DNA of 64,000 nt, taken from NCBI GenBank assembly GCA_024636855.1, contig JAGXGG010000075.1, forward strand, positions 1 to 64,000, written 5' to 3'. Source of the stretch: Ignavibacteriota bacterium (GTDB lineage: Bacteria > Bacteroidota > Ignavibacteria > Kapaibacteriales > UBA2268). Shown here piece after piece: positions 30,942 through 39,684 of this stretch. How positions within the stretch are numbered: the stretch's first letter is position 1; the number at the start of each line of letters is the position of its first letter. The position numbers and the translations under genes are program-made. The notes beneath the pieces were generated by a model. That model did not search any database. It had not been told where the DNA came from and saw nothing but the letters and a program-made list of their open reading frames with translations.

Positions 30942-31550
30942 ATGAAAGCAATAGTAATAGGTGCCACAGGCACAATAGGAAAAGGAATAGTAGAGGAACT
31001 AGAAAGCAAGGGATACGAAGTTATCTCTGGTCACAGAAACTCAATAGTGAGCATAGACATAGATAACCCCGAATCAGTTCACAATTTCTTCGAAAGTACA
31101 GAAATGGTAGATGCAATAATATGTGCAGCTGGTAGTGCAGCATTCGCTCCAGTGAGTGAACTAGACGAAGAAAAAATCCAATCTAGTTTGAATAGCAAGT
31201 TCGCTGGTCAGCTAAGAGTAGCCAAATATGGTATGAAAAATCTACATAAGAATGGAGCAATCATCTTGACTGGTGGTATGTTCGCTTATGCTCCTTGGCC
31301 ATCAACTTCTATTATTTCAGCAGTGAACAAAGGACTAGAGGGATTTGCTCTAGGTGCGACTTTAGAAATGGAAGATGGGAAACGAATTATGGTGGCTCTT
31401 CCACCACTACTATCAGAGTCAGCTGAGAAAATGGGAATGCCTACAGACCCATGGCCAAACTCTAGCGAAGTAGCTAAATCATATTCCAAAGCATTGGAAA
31501 GTGGCAAAAGTGCCGACGTATTCTACGTAGATGGTTACGAACCAAAGTAG
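30942..31550 (+). CDS. short-chain dehydrogenase/reductase
   Basis: MKAIVIGATGTIGKGIVEELESKGYEVISGHR... Rossmann fold; starts 1 nt after the hutU stop. Confidence 0.88.
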   Translation: MKAIVIGATGTIGKGIVEELESKGYEVISGHRNSIVSIDIDNPESVHNFFESTEMVDAIICAAGSAAFAPVSELDEEKIQSSLNSKFAGQLRVAKYGMKNLHKNGAIILTGGMFAYAPWPSTSIISAVNKGLEGFALGATLEMEDGKRIMVALPPLLSESAEKMGMPTDPWPNSSEVAKSYSKALESGKSADVFYVDGYEPK

Positions 31551-31564
31551 TTAGAATAAATCCA

Positions 31565-31607
31565 TGTCACTCTGATAACGCCGAAGGCGTTATCAGAGTC
31601 TAGGTGA
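31565..31607. repeat. interspersed palindromic element family A (copy 4)
   Basis: tgtcactctgataacgccgaaggcgttatcagagtctaggtga. Confidence 0.75.
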
Positions 31608-31632
31608 ATAAGTAGTTGATAATTTAAGAGGA

Positions 31633-31752
31633 TCTTGAAAAAGGTTCTCTTTTTTTATATATTACATTTCGGGAAACACTATGGATTTATAATATCAAAC
31701 TCATCACAATCATATTTTTAGCTTTTGCTATCCCTTTTAGTGGGTATGGGCA
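31633..31752 (+). repeat. 120-nt direct repeat (left copy): terminator tail plus OMP leader 1
   Basis: About nine mismatches by eye against 35229-35348. Confidence 0.85.
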
Positions 31753-32371
31753 AGTTATTGATGAAGACCCTTTGACTAATTGTAGAGGACCATTACCTAA
31801 TTATCTGCACTTTAACACAGGTGTTAATTATTCAAAACTTAATGGTAGTCAACTTAAAAATATAGACTTTAATCAAAGATATCAGGTCTCGTTTACTTAT
31901 GAAGTTTATTTTGGAGACCAATATGTCGATCCTATAAATTCATTTGAATACGGGTTGAGTTATAATCAAAACGGGTTTAAACACGAAAATGCAAATGGAA
32001 AAGTAGAAACAATAAATTATGAATACCTATCTATACCAATAACATACAACTATATTGTTTATAATACATTTCCAAAAAGAGAACAAAATCGCTTTTTTGA
32101 TCATATTCTATTGCTTCGTGGTGGAGCGTACTTAAGTTATTTAATGAATAGTAATGTTGATAATAATAAAAATTCAATACCTACTTTAGATTATGGAATT
32201 AAATTTGGGCCTAGAATAGAATTTTTACCATTTTCATATTTCTTTTGCACTCTGGAATATAACTTATTCTTAGGTTTAGGTGATTTTAGCGGTGATTTTG
32301 AGAAGAGTAATAATATTTCTCATTCGATAGAACTTGGTGTTGGTATGTATTTTCGATTTTTTTATTATTGA
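31691..32371 (+). CDS. OMP cassette 1: outer-membrane beta-barrel protein with leader NIKLITIIFLAFAIPFSGYGQ; no in-frame ATG/GTG/TTG before the leader
   Basis: The open frame (track ORF 31772-32371) continues upstream through the conserved leader. An out-of-frame ATG lies at 31681. Confidence 0.65.
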   Translation, partial: NIKLITIIFLAFAIPFSGYGQVIDEDPLTNCRGPLPNYLHFNTGVNYSKLNGSQLKNIDFNQRYQVSFTYEVYFGDQYVDPINSFEYGLSYNQNGFKHENANGKVETINYEYLSIPITYNYIVYNTFPKREQNRFFDHILLLRGGAYLSYLMNSNVDNNKNSIPTLDYGIKFGPRIEFLPFSYFFCTLEYNLFLGLGDFSGDFEKSNNISHSIELGVGMYFRFFYY

Positions 32372-32380
32372 GATAAATGA

Positions 32381-33022
32381 ATCAAACTACTCACATTCAT
32401 ATTGCTTGTTTTTGCTATTCCTTATAGTGGGTATGGGCAGGTGGGTGTGAACCCTCTAACATTTTATCCGACATCAAGACCTTTTTATCTTGGTCTAAAT
32501 GGAGGATTGAATTATTCTAAAATCAATTACGATGACGCATCCACGGAATACCTCCCTTCAGTTCAGTTGGCAATCGAGTTTCAGTCATTTCTTTCTTCAT
32601 ATAAAAATGCAAGAAGTACATTACTGTATGGGGTGAGCTACGAATTAAAACAGTTTAGTATTCTGAACTCAAGTAATGAATCAATACAATTGGAATCAAG
32701 TTATTTATCATTCCCTATAAAATATCAATACTATTTTACTGATTTGCAAAAGAGTATTCCTGTTAGTGTAGTACTAGGGGGCTTTTATAGTTTTAAGCTT
32801 GATGAAAGTTCTATAGACAAAGATATTGAGTATTTACCAAATAGTAATTATGGTATTATTGTAGGTCCTAAAATAGAAATAATTTTAAATTATGGATTCT
32901 TTTTAAACCTTGATTATAACTTTCAATATGGTTTTGCATCGTTGAAAAATTCTATTTCGACTACTAATAACATAAGTCATATAATAAACATCGGTTTCAA
33001 ATTTCCATCAACAGTATTTTAA
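32381..33022 (+). CDS. OMP cassette 2: outer-membrane beta-barrel protein, leader IKLLTFILLVFAIPYSGYGQ, in-frame TGA immediately 5' of the leader
   Basis: Track ORF 32402-33022 starts at TTG inside the leader. Same C-terminal pattern NNISHIINIGFKFPSTVF as the other cassettes. Confidence 0.65.
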   Translation: MKLLTFILLVFAIPYSGYGQVGVNPLTFYPTSRPFYLGLNGGLNYSKINYDDASTEYLPSVQLAIEFQSFLSSYKNARSTLLYGVSYELKQFSILNSSNESIQLESSYLSFPIKYQYYFTDLQKSIPVSVVLGGFYSFKLDESSIDKDIEYLPNSNYGIIVGPKIEIILNYGFFLNLDYNFQYGFASLKNSISTTNNISHIINIGFKFPSTVF

Positions 33023-33037
33023 ATTAAAAAAGCAACA

Positions 33038-33697
33038 AATATCAAACTACTTACAATCATATTGCTGGCTTTTGCTATTCCATTTAGTGGGTATGGGCAG
33101 TTGAGTGACTCTGAATTAAGTACTCGTTACTTTATGGATTACTTTACATTAAGTTCTGGGGTTAATTTCGTAAATGTTACTCAAAATAGTAATGAAATAT
33201 TTGGTAGTTATCGTGGCTTTCAGGCAAATTTGACTTATGAAAAATACATTGGCTCCAGTTACACCAAACCGACAAACTCAATAGAGTTCGGAGTAAGCTA
33301 CATTAGTAAAGAATTCGCTAGTAGTTATAATAATTCCCAAAACTCATTAAATGTGTATTACTTATCTTTGCCGATAAACTATAATACGCGATTTTTATCT
33401 GTGTTTCTGATGAAAGTAGGAGGTTATGTGAGCTATAAGTTAAATAACCTAGATGGTTTTTACAGAAATTATTCTAGTGAAAATTTATTGACTTTGCCCG
33501 AACTCGATTATGGAATACACGTTGGTACTCGCCTAGAGCTAAATGAGATATCTAGTGAAGTCTCTATTCCTGTCTTTATAGAATATAATCTCCAATATGG
33601 CCTAGTTAGTATAGAAGAGATTTTACCAAACAGTTTTAATGGTACTCATACTATAAACCTTGGGGTAAAATTTCCAATAGTTGTATCTAAAAAGTAA
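33038..33697 (+). CDS. OMP cassette 3: outer-membrane beta-barrel protein, leader NIKLLTIILLAFAIPFSGYGQ
   Basis: Track ORF 33062-33697 starts at TTG inside the leader. The frame is open back to the previous gene's stop with ATT AAA AAA but no standard start. Confidence 0.65.
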   Translation, partial: NIKLLTIILLAFAIPFSGYGQLSDSELSTRYFMDYFTLSSGVNFVNVTQNSNEIFGSYRGFQANLTYEKYIGSSYTKPTNSIEFGVSYISKEFASSYNNSQNSLNVYYLSLPINYNTRFLSVFLMKVGGYVSYKLNNLDGFYRNYSSENLLTLPELDYGIHVGTRLELNEISSEVSIPVFIEYNLQYGLVSIEEILPNSFNGTHTINLGVKFPIVVSKK

Positions 33698-34370
33698 TTA
33701 TTACAGGTATATTATCAAACTAATCACAATCATATTACTAGCTTTTGCTATTCCATACAATGGGTATGGGCAAGGGGATCAAGATGACCCATCAGACCGT
33801 CCTCCAAGAGCCCAACCGTTTTTAATTGGCTTAAGTAGTGGTATAAACTATTCTAATATGATGTATGAAAATACTTCAACTGAATTTATGTTTTCTGGAA
33901 AAATTTCATTGGATTTTGAATACCCAATGCTCTATATTAATGAATATCGCAGAGACTTCACTTTTTCCACTGGAATTAGTTTCGATAATAAAAACTTAAA
34001 TATAAATGATGCAAACAATAACCAGAAACAGTCAAACATAACATTTCTAACAATTCCAATAAAATATGAATTACTAATAGGTACAAATTATTCAGAAAAT
34101 AAACTTAGAACCAGCATAGTGGTTGGTCCTTCATTTAGCTTTCTTATATCTAATCCCTTTAAAGTAATTAAAGAAAAACCACTATGGCTAAATGTAGGAA
34201 TAATCTTAGGTCCTAAATTTGAATATGTTTTAAACCCTGAACTTTTTATGTTTATAGAGTATAATTATCAAATTGGGCTAACTAAGCTCTATGATATTGA
34301 AGCATTAAATGCAATTAATAGCCATATTGTAAATATAGGATTCAAAATCCCTTCAACCGTTTTATTTTAG
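33681..34370 (+). CDS. OMP cassette 4: outer-membrane beta-barrel protein (TTG start possible at 33681)
   Basis: MYLKSNYYRYIIKLITIILLAFAIPYNGYGQG... with C-terminus NSHIVNIGFKIPSTVLF. Confidence 0.7.
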   Translation: MYLKSNYYRYIIKLITIILLAFAIPYNGYGQGDQDDPSDRPPRAQPFLIGLSSGINYSNMMYENTSTEFMFSGKISLDFEYPMLYINEYRRDFTFSTGISFDNKNLNINDANNNQKQSNITFLTIPIKYELLIGTNYSENKLRTSIVVGPSFSFLISNPFKVIKEKPLWLNVGIILGPKFEYVLNPELFMFIEYNYQIGLTKLYDIEALNAINSHIVNIGFKIPSTVLF

Positions 34371-34384
34371 AGGCAGGATAAACA

Positions 34385-35018
34385 ATATCAAATTCATCGC
34401 AATCATATTACTAGCTTTTGCTATCCCTTTTAGTGGGTATTCTTCAATGGGTCCTGGCCCTGCACATCCTATCTGCATTGGCTTAAGTGGAGGTGTTAAC
34501 TACTCAAATATAAGGAATGATATTTTTTCTTCGGAAAGCAATCCTTCTGAACAATTTTCATTATATTTCGAACATCGCTTAGGTAATATTAAGGCGAAGT
34601 CAAGATTGGGATCGGTTGCTTTTGGGATAGGTTTTAATAATAGAACAATGAACTTAACGGATTCAAATAATATAGAATATAAATCAAGTCTAAATTACAT
34701 AACAATCCCAGCAATGTATCAATTCCCGTTTTTTGGTTTAGATAAAGAAAACAAGTTTAGTGCCTATTTTTTTTTGGTTTTTCATTAAATCTTTACGTTT
34801 CTCAATCTAATAATCGAGTTGTAAAGAATCCTCATTGGCTATATGTTGGAGTTTTAATTGGACCTAAAATTGAATATGAAATAACTTCTAATCTGTCAAT
34901 ATTTATGGATTATAATTATGAGTTTGGAATAACAGATATTCAGGATATAGATAAAATAAGTAGGAGTACAATGCACTTAATCAACATAGGTTTCAAAGTA
35001 CCTACAACCATATTTTAA
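34385..35018 (+). pseudogene. OMP cassette 5: outer-membrane beta-barrel protein interrupted at a 9-T tract; no standard start before the leader
   Basis: Frame 34385-34788 ends ...FFFVFH*. In another frame past the T-run the barrel continues (SLNLYVSQSNNRVVKNPHWLYVGVLIGPKIEYEITSNLSIFMDYNYEFGITDI...MHLINIGFKVPTTIF*) to 35018. Confidence 0.75.
34767..34775 (+). repeat. poly-T(9) homopolymer at the frameshift point
   Basis: GCCTATTTTTTTTTGG read directly. Confidence 0.85.
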
Positions 35019-35019
35019 A

Positions 35020-35210
35020 GAAAATTATACCGCTCCTCTGGAGCTTATTTGTCTTTTTTCAATTCGAATGCTACAGATATTAAGCCCCTCTGGGGCTGTA
35101 ATGGATTATTGAATTATACTAAACTAACCACGTAGTGGCTAAATATCTGTAGTAAAAAGTCAACCCACAATACCAATCAGCCCCGTAGGGGTTGAATATA
35201 AAGTATTGTA
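35020..35210. repeat. REP-like palindrome cluster (family D)
   Basis: gctcctctggagc, gcccctctggggc, ccacgtagtgg, gccccgtaggggt with intervening atatctgtag. Confidence 0.8.
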
Positions 35211-35228
35211 ACATTAGATATTTAATAG

Positions 35229-35348
35229 TCTTGAAAAAGGTTCTCTTTTTATATATATTACATTTTGGGAATCACTTTGGATTTATAATATCAAACTCAT
35301 CACAATCATATTACTAGCTTTTGCTATTTCTTTTAGTGGATATGGGCA
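35229..35348 (+). repeat. 120-nt direct repeat (right copy): orphan OMP leader followed by stop
   Basis: tcttgaaaaaggttctc...aatatcaaactcatcacaatcatattactagcttttgctatttcttttagtggatatgggca; reads ...FAISFSGYGQG* directly after the leader. Confidence 0.85.
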
Positions 35349-35369
35349 GGGGTAAGATAAACCATTTGA

Positions 35370-36791
35370 TTATTTAGAATTTGCGAGCTTTTTAATTAGT
35401 CCATTGAATATAAATCCGTGGAATGGGAATACCGAAAACCAATATAGCCTACCAGCTAGTCCTAAGGGTCTGAAAGTAGCCGTTTGTATTATATATCCAT
35501 CTTCTACTTTGAATTCTAACCATGCATCCCCAGGTAATTTCATCTCAGCAAAAAGTAATAACCGACCTTCTTCTTTATCAGCATATAGCACTCGCCAAAA
35601 ATCCAAAGCATCGCCTGTTGATATTGTTAACTTATTTGTTCGACCTCTCCTGAGTCCTACTCCACCAACGAATTTGTCTAATATACCACGAATTTTCCAT
35701 AGCCAATTACCATAGTACCAACCGGTTTCACCACCAATTTTCCATATATTATTTATACAGGTATCTCTGTCTGCAATTTTTCTAGTTCGTTTATCTTTGA
35801 ATGAGCCAAATTCAGGTACTTTTACAAATTCACTTATGTTGAAATTGATACCACTGCTAGAGTATGAATCTTTCCAACTTGAATAGATATTATTGTCTTC
35901 AATTCTTTTAAATGCCTTACCGATAGCTTCTTTGAATGAGATGGGCTCTACACCTAATATTCTATTTATATCATGGTTACGGCATATTACTTCTACTTTC
36001 ATGCTATTGACTAATGAACGAGCTAGTCGATATGAAGTAGACGTAACAAAATACAACCAATAAGATGACAATTTCGGTGTCATTAGCGGTACTGTAAATA
36101 TTTTCCGTTTCAAGTTCCTTGCTTCGGCAAATTGGAGTAGCATTTCTTTGTAAGTCAGAATATCATAGCACCCAATATCAAAATTCTTATCATAAGTTTC
36201 TTCTTTCAAAATTGATTTCGTAAGAAATGTTAGTACATCAGATATACCTATTGGTTGACATCTAGTTGAAAGCCATTTCGGTGCTATCATAACGGGTAAT
36301 TTTTCTACTAGATCTCTTATTATCTCAAATGAAGCGCTACCAGAACCCACTATAATACCTGCTCTCAGGCATGTAAAGTGATATGTTCCTTTGCCTAGTT
36401 CTTCTTCTACTTTTTTTCTAGATTCTAAATGTTTGGAGAGTTTGGACTCATTGATAATACCGCTTAGGTATATCACCTGCTGAGCATTAGTATTAGAAAT
36501 TCTCTTTCTGAAATTAATTGCAGATTGCTGTTCTAATTCTGTGTAATCATCAGACGAGGACATAGAATGAACCAAATAATATGCTACATCTATGTCATCA
36601 GGTATATTTGACAAACTATCTTCTTTGAGTAAATCAATTTCTACTATCGAGATATTGGGAGCTAAAGAATTAGCATAGTTGAACCTTGTTTTGTCTCTGA
36701 CACAGCAAACAACGTGATGCCCTTCCTCAACGAGTAGTGGTAACAATCTTTTACCTATATAACCTGTAGCACCAGTAAGAAGAATTTTCAT
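35370..36791 (-). CDS. SDR/NAD(P)-binding protein with C-terminal DUF2867
   Basis: MKILLTGATGYIGKRLLPLLVEEGHHVVCCVRD...; C-terminal GGVGLRRGRTNKLTISTGDALDFWRVLYADKEEGRLLLFAEMKLPGDAWLEF. Confidence 0.88.
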   Translation of the reverse strand: MKILLTGATGYIGKRLLPLLVEEGHHVVCCVRDKTRFNYANSLAPNISIVEIDLLKEDSLSNIPDDIDVAYYLVHSMSSSDDYTELEQQSAINFRKRISNTNAQQVIYLSGIINESKLSKHLESRKKVEEELGKGTYHFTCLRAGIIVGSGSASFEIIRDLVEKLPVMIAPKWLSTRCQPIGISDVLTFLTKSILKEETYDKNFDIGCYDILTYKEMLLQFAEARNLKRKIFTVPLMTPKLSSYWLYFVTSTSYRLARSLVNSMKVEVICRNHDINRILGVEPISFKEAIGKAFKRIEDNNIYSSWKDSYSSSGINFNISEFVKVPEFGSFKDKRTRKIADRDTCINNIWKIGGETGWYYGNWLWKIRGILDKFVGGVGLRRGRTNKLTISTGDALDFWRVLYADKEEGRLLLFAEMKLPGDAWLEFKVEDGYIIQTATFRPLGLAGRLYWFSVFPFHGFIFNGLIKKLANSK

Positions 36792-36839
36792 ATTACCTAT
36801 TACGTATCATGGTACTATTTAATATATTTTATAATCTTA

Positions 36840-37090
36840 TGGTTACAGATATTAAGCCAATTCGTGGCTTATATGGAATTAATCCGCCTTCTAACTCCGC
36901 TCAGGCATCATAATTCTGACCTAGCGGGGCAGTGTTTGTTTTGTAGCATCCCATTTCAACAGATATTATGCTCCGATGGTGCCGCAATTCTGTATTGAAT
37001 TATCCTAAATTAGCCACGTAGTGGTGATATATCTGTAGCTAAATGAATAGATAAAAATCAATTGCCCCGTAGGGGTAATATATTTATTTC
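36840..37090. repeat. REP-like palindrome cluster 5' of the transposase
   Basis: agccaattcgtggct, gccacgtagtggt, gccccgtaggggt, with cagatatt / atatctgtag linkers. Confidence 0.8.
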
Positions 37091-37121
37091 CAGAATAATT
37101 GATTTTTTATTAATTTTATAA

Positions 37122-37571
37122 ATGCCTAATACATATCATCAAATATATTTGCACATTGTTTTCTCTACTCTAAATAGGGAAAGGACTATTCGTGACCCAT
37201 TGAAAACAGAACTTTTGAAATACATTAATAAAATTATTCAAAACAATGAATCAAAACCAATTTGTTTGAATGCTCACATTGATCATGTACATTTATTAAT
37301 TGGGATGAACCCATCAATAAAGATTAGTGATTTAATTCGTGATATCAAATCAAGTAGTTCAAAGTGGATAAATGAAAACCGAAAACTAAACGACAAGTTT
37401 AGTTGGCAATCTGGCTACGGTTGTTTCTCTGTGTCGAAATCAAGTTTACAGTCGGTTATCAGATATATAGATAACCAAGAGGAACACCATAAAGTAAAAT
37501 CCTTCAAAGATGAATATCTTGAGTTATTAAAGAAACACGGTGTTGAATTTAATATCGATTATGTCTTTTAG
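37122..37571 (+). mobile_element. IS200/IS605-type Y1 (HUH) transposase, REP-associated (RAYT-like)
   Basis: MPNTYHQIYLHIVFSTLNRERTI...LNAHIDHVHLLIGMNPSIKISDLIRDIKSSSSKWINE...FSWQSGYGCFSVSKSSLQSVIRYIDNQEEHHKVKSFKDEYLELLKKHGV: HVH motif and Y...Q.EHH tail. Confidence 0.92.
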
Positions 37572-37575
37572 TATT

Positions 37576-37833
37576 CCACCCCTACGGGGCGGATTGGGTT
37601 GTTAGCTAGTCAATGGGGCTACAGGTATTGAGCCACTACGTGGCTAATAAAGTATCACAAACAAAATTGAATTCAAAAACCGTTTTCCAAATATCAATCG
37701 TAAATGCCCCAGAGGGGCAGTATATCTGTAGCAACCAAGTTTGAAAAAGTTAGAAAAAGCCACGTAGTGGCGATATATCTGTAGCCAATGTGGCTACCAC
37801 CCACACACCACCAGCCCCGTAGGGGCGGTATAC
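37576..37833. repeat. REP-like palindrome cluster 3' of the transposase
   Basis: cccctacgggg, gccactacgtggc, gccccagaggggc, gccacgtagtggc, gccccgtaggggc. Confidence 0.82.
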
Positions 37834-37861
37834 CTTTAAGTTATTAATTTTCTTTCAATCA

Positions 37862-37902
37862 AAAAAAATCCTCATTTCTTCAAGAAACAGGGATTGTAAT
37901 TA
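37862..37902 (-). terminator. terminator hairpin; left copy of near-identical 40-nt repeat
   Basis: Minus strand TAATTACAATCCCTGTTTCTTGAAGAAATGAGGATTTTTTTT. Confidence 0.8.
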
Positions 37903-37914
37903 CATTATTCATTC

Positions 37915-38679
37915 TTAATCTTTTATTTTGATTTCGATTCTTTCATTTTCTAATTCGATATTGAAATAAACAAAACCATATTCCAGATTAAAATAATATG
38001 TTGCCTTGTTGATATTCCTTGATCCATTCAATTCTTGACATTCACATTTTATTACCCAAACATCCAGCATTCCCTTATTCGACTTATAATCCGATTCTCC
38101 CTTAACCATATATGTACAATCCGCTAATTCAGTCTTGTCAATTTCAAGCTCTTTAGTCTCAGACACATAAGAAGGTTCGTCTGATTTATTGACGTTTGAC
38201 TTTACTACAGTTTGTTTTACAGTTGTTTTTTTGGGTCTAGCTAAAATTTTAGTATTGATTGTTGAATTGAATAATGGCAATACAACTTTAGGTTCTAATA
38301 TTTTTTTATTCAAATCAATAATGTTAACTAAAGGCGGTAAACTTAATTCAAATGCTTTAAAATTACTAAAGTCAACATTTTGATTTTCTTTAACAGGAAA
38401 AGCAGAGCTCAAATCTATAATAGGGTCAAAATTTAATGTTTGGATTATCATATTCTGATTAGAACCAGGCATACCAGAATAATTAAGAGTCCAGGTCCAA
38501 GTTTGATCAGAATTTGTTTCATCCTTATTACTTTTTAAATTCAAATCATACCTTAGAGTATCATTTTCTCGGACATGAGTTACCTCATAATTAAAAGTAG
38601 CTTGGCTTTCGTACACATCTGACGAATATGCTATGTTAAAAGCAATAATAAAAAGAAATGAATAAATTAGAGGTCTCAT
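37915..38679 (-). CDS. hypothetical secreted protein (part of the STAS/ATPase module)
   Basis: Signal peptide MRPLIYSFLFIIAFNIAYSS; no recognised family. Confidence 0.65.
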   Translation of the reverse strand: MRPLIYSFLFIIAFNIAYSSDVYESQATFNYEVTHVRENDTLRYDLNLKSNKDETNSDQTWTWTLNYSGMPGSNQNMIIQTLNFDPIIDLSSAFPVKENQNVDFSNFKAFELSLPPLVNIIDLNKKILEPKVVLPLFNSTINTKILARPKKTTVKQTVVKSNVNKSDEPSYVSETKELEIDKTELADCTYMVKGESDYKSNKGMLDVWVIKCECQELNGSRNINKATYYFNLEYGFVYFNIELENERIEIKIKD

Positions 38680-38806
38680 AACTGTACCAATGTTAAATAA
38701 TTTATAGAGAAACAGGTGTCAATGTGAATTTACAGAATTCTAATAATATTTACAAAAAGGATCCATCACCCAAGCATTATTTTAATTGCAAGTTGTTTAT
38801 TTACTT

Positions 38807-39349
38807 TTATCCTTTGTAGTTAAATAAGAATTTTAATATTTCTGTTTTAGCTTCTGTAATTGGTTTCAATATTGTTGTGTTGTACATTGCTTTGTCAGTT
38901 AAATTTAAACCATTATTAAATATATTTTCATAAAGTTTACCCTGTAACTCATCAAATTTACTTAGGATATTACTATAAAGGCTATTATCTACCGCCAATA
39001 AAGTATCAACAAATTTCCTTCTAATCATAATAAATAATTCATCTGTTTCTTCAATTAAATTTTCTTTTTCATTTTGACTTACAACTGAATTAGTTAATAT
39101 ATTCAAATTAAGTTCAAGTTGATCAATAAAGTCATAAAGAAATTTCAAATTTTGATCTAAAATAAGAGTCTTAAGCAATTTCATTTTTCTTTCTTGCTCT
39201 TTAGATACGTCAGAATTCTGTTGATTTAAACTAAATATATAATAAGTTATTACTATATTAAATAGAGCGATAACTATTGCTGCAACTTTAAAAATTATAT
39301 CAAGTATATCTGTTTGATTTGATAGACTTTGTGAACAATGTAATATCAT
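38807..39349 (-). CDS. small membrane protein (one TM plus cytosolic helical domain)
   Basis: ILDIIFKVAAIVIALFNIVITYYIFSLNQQ TM segment; start overlaps the 39346 gene end. Confidence 0.75.
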   Translation of the reverse strand: MILHCSQSLSNQTDILDIIFKVAAIVIALFNIVITYYIFSLNQQNSDVSKEQERKMKLLKTLILDQNLKFLYDFIDQLELNLNILTNSVVSQNEKENLIEETDELFIMIRRKFVDTLLAVDNSLYSNILSKFDELQGKLYENIFNNGLNLTDKAMYNTTILKPITEAKTEILKFLFNYKG

Positions 39350-39684
39350 CCTAATGCCGTCCCTTGTCTTAATATCCTTTCAATTGCTTCATTTAATGGT
39401 TTCTCATATTTATAAGAACCTTGAGATTCAAATTCAAATTTTGATAAAAATTTTTCTCTACCCAAAGAAAGAACAACTTCAAGAAATAATTCTTCAAAAA
39501 ATGAGGGAATAATTGAGTAAACATTATCGGGTATAATAATTTTAACTTTATCATACTTTTTCTCTATTTCATTAATTTGTGACTCCTCTCTTGCTCTTTT
39601 TCCTCTATCACGACCAGTATAAACTTTAGCCCCCTTTGCTCTATAATCTTCTAGATTAATTATATTATCTTTACTTAATTTCAT
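39346..39684 (-). CDS. STAS-like (DUF4325-like) protein
   Basis: DYRAKGAKVYTGRDRGKRAREESQINEIEKKYDKVKIIIPDNVYSIIPSFFEELFLEVVLSLGREKFLSKFEF. Confidence 0.78.
   Translation of the reverse strand: MKLSKDNIINLEDYRAKGAKVYTGRDRGKRAREESQINEIEKKYDKVKIIIPDNVYSIIPSFFEELFLEVVLSLGREKFLSKFEFESQGSYKYEKPLNEAIERILRQGTALG

Noticed and set aside
35020-37840. CRISPR array suspicion for the palindrome clusters
   Set aside because: Spacing is irregular, repeats are short self-complementary hairpins in both orientations, and no cas genes are present; better explained as REP-like elements.
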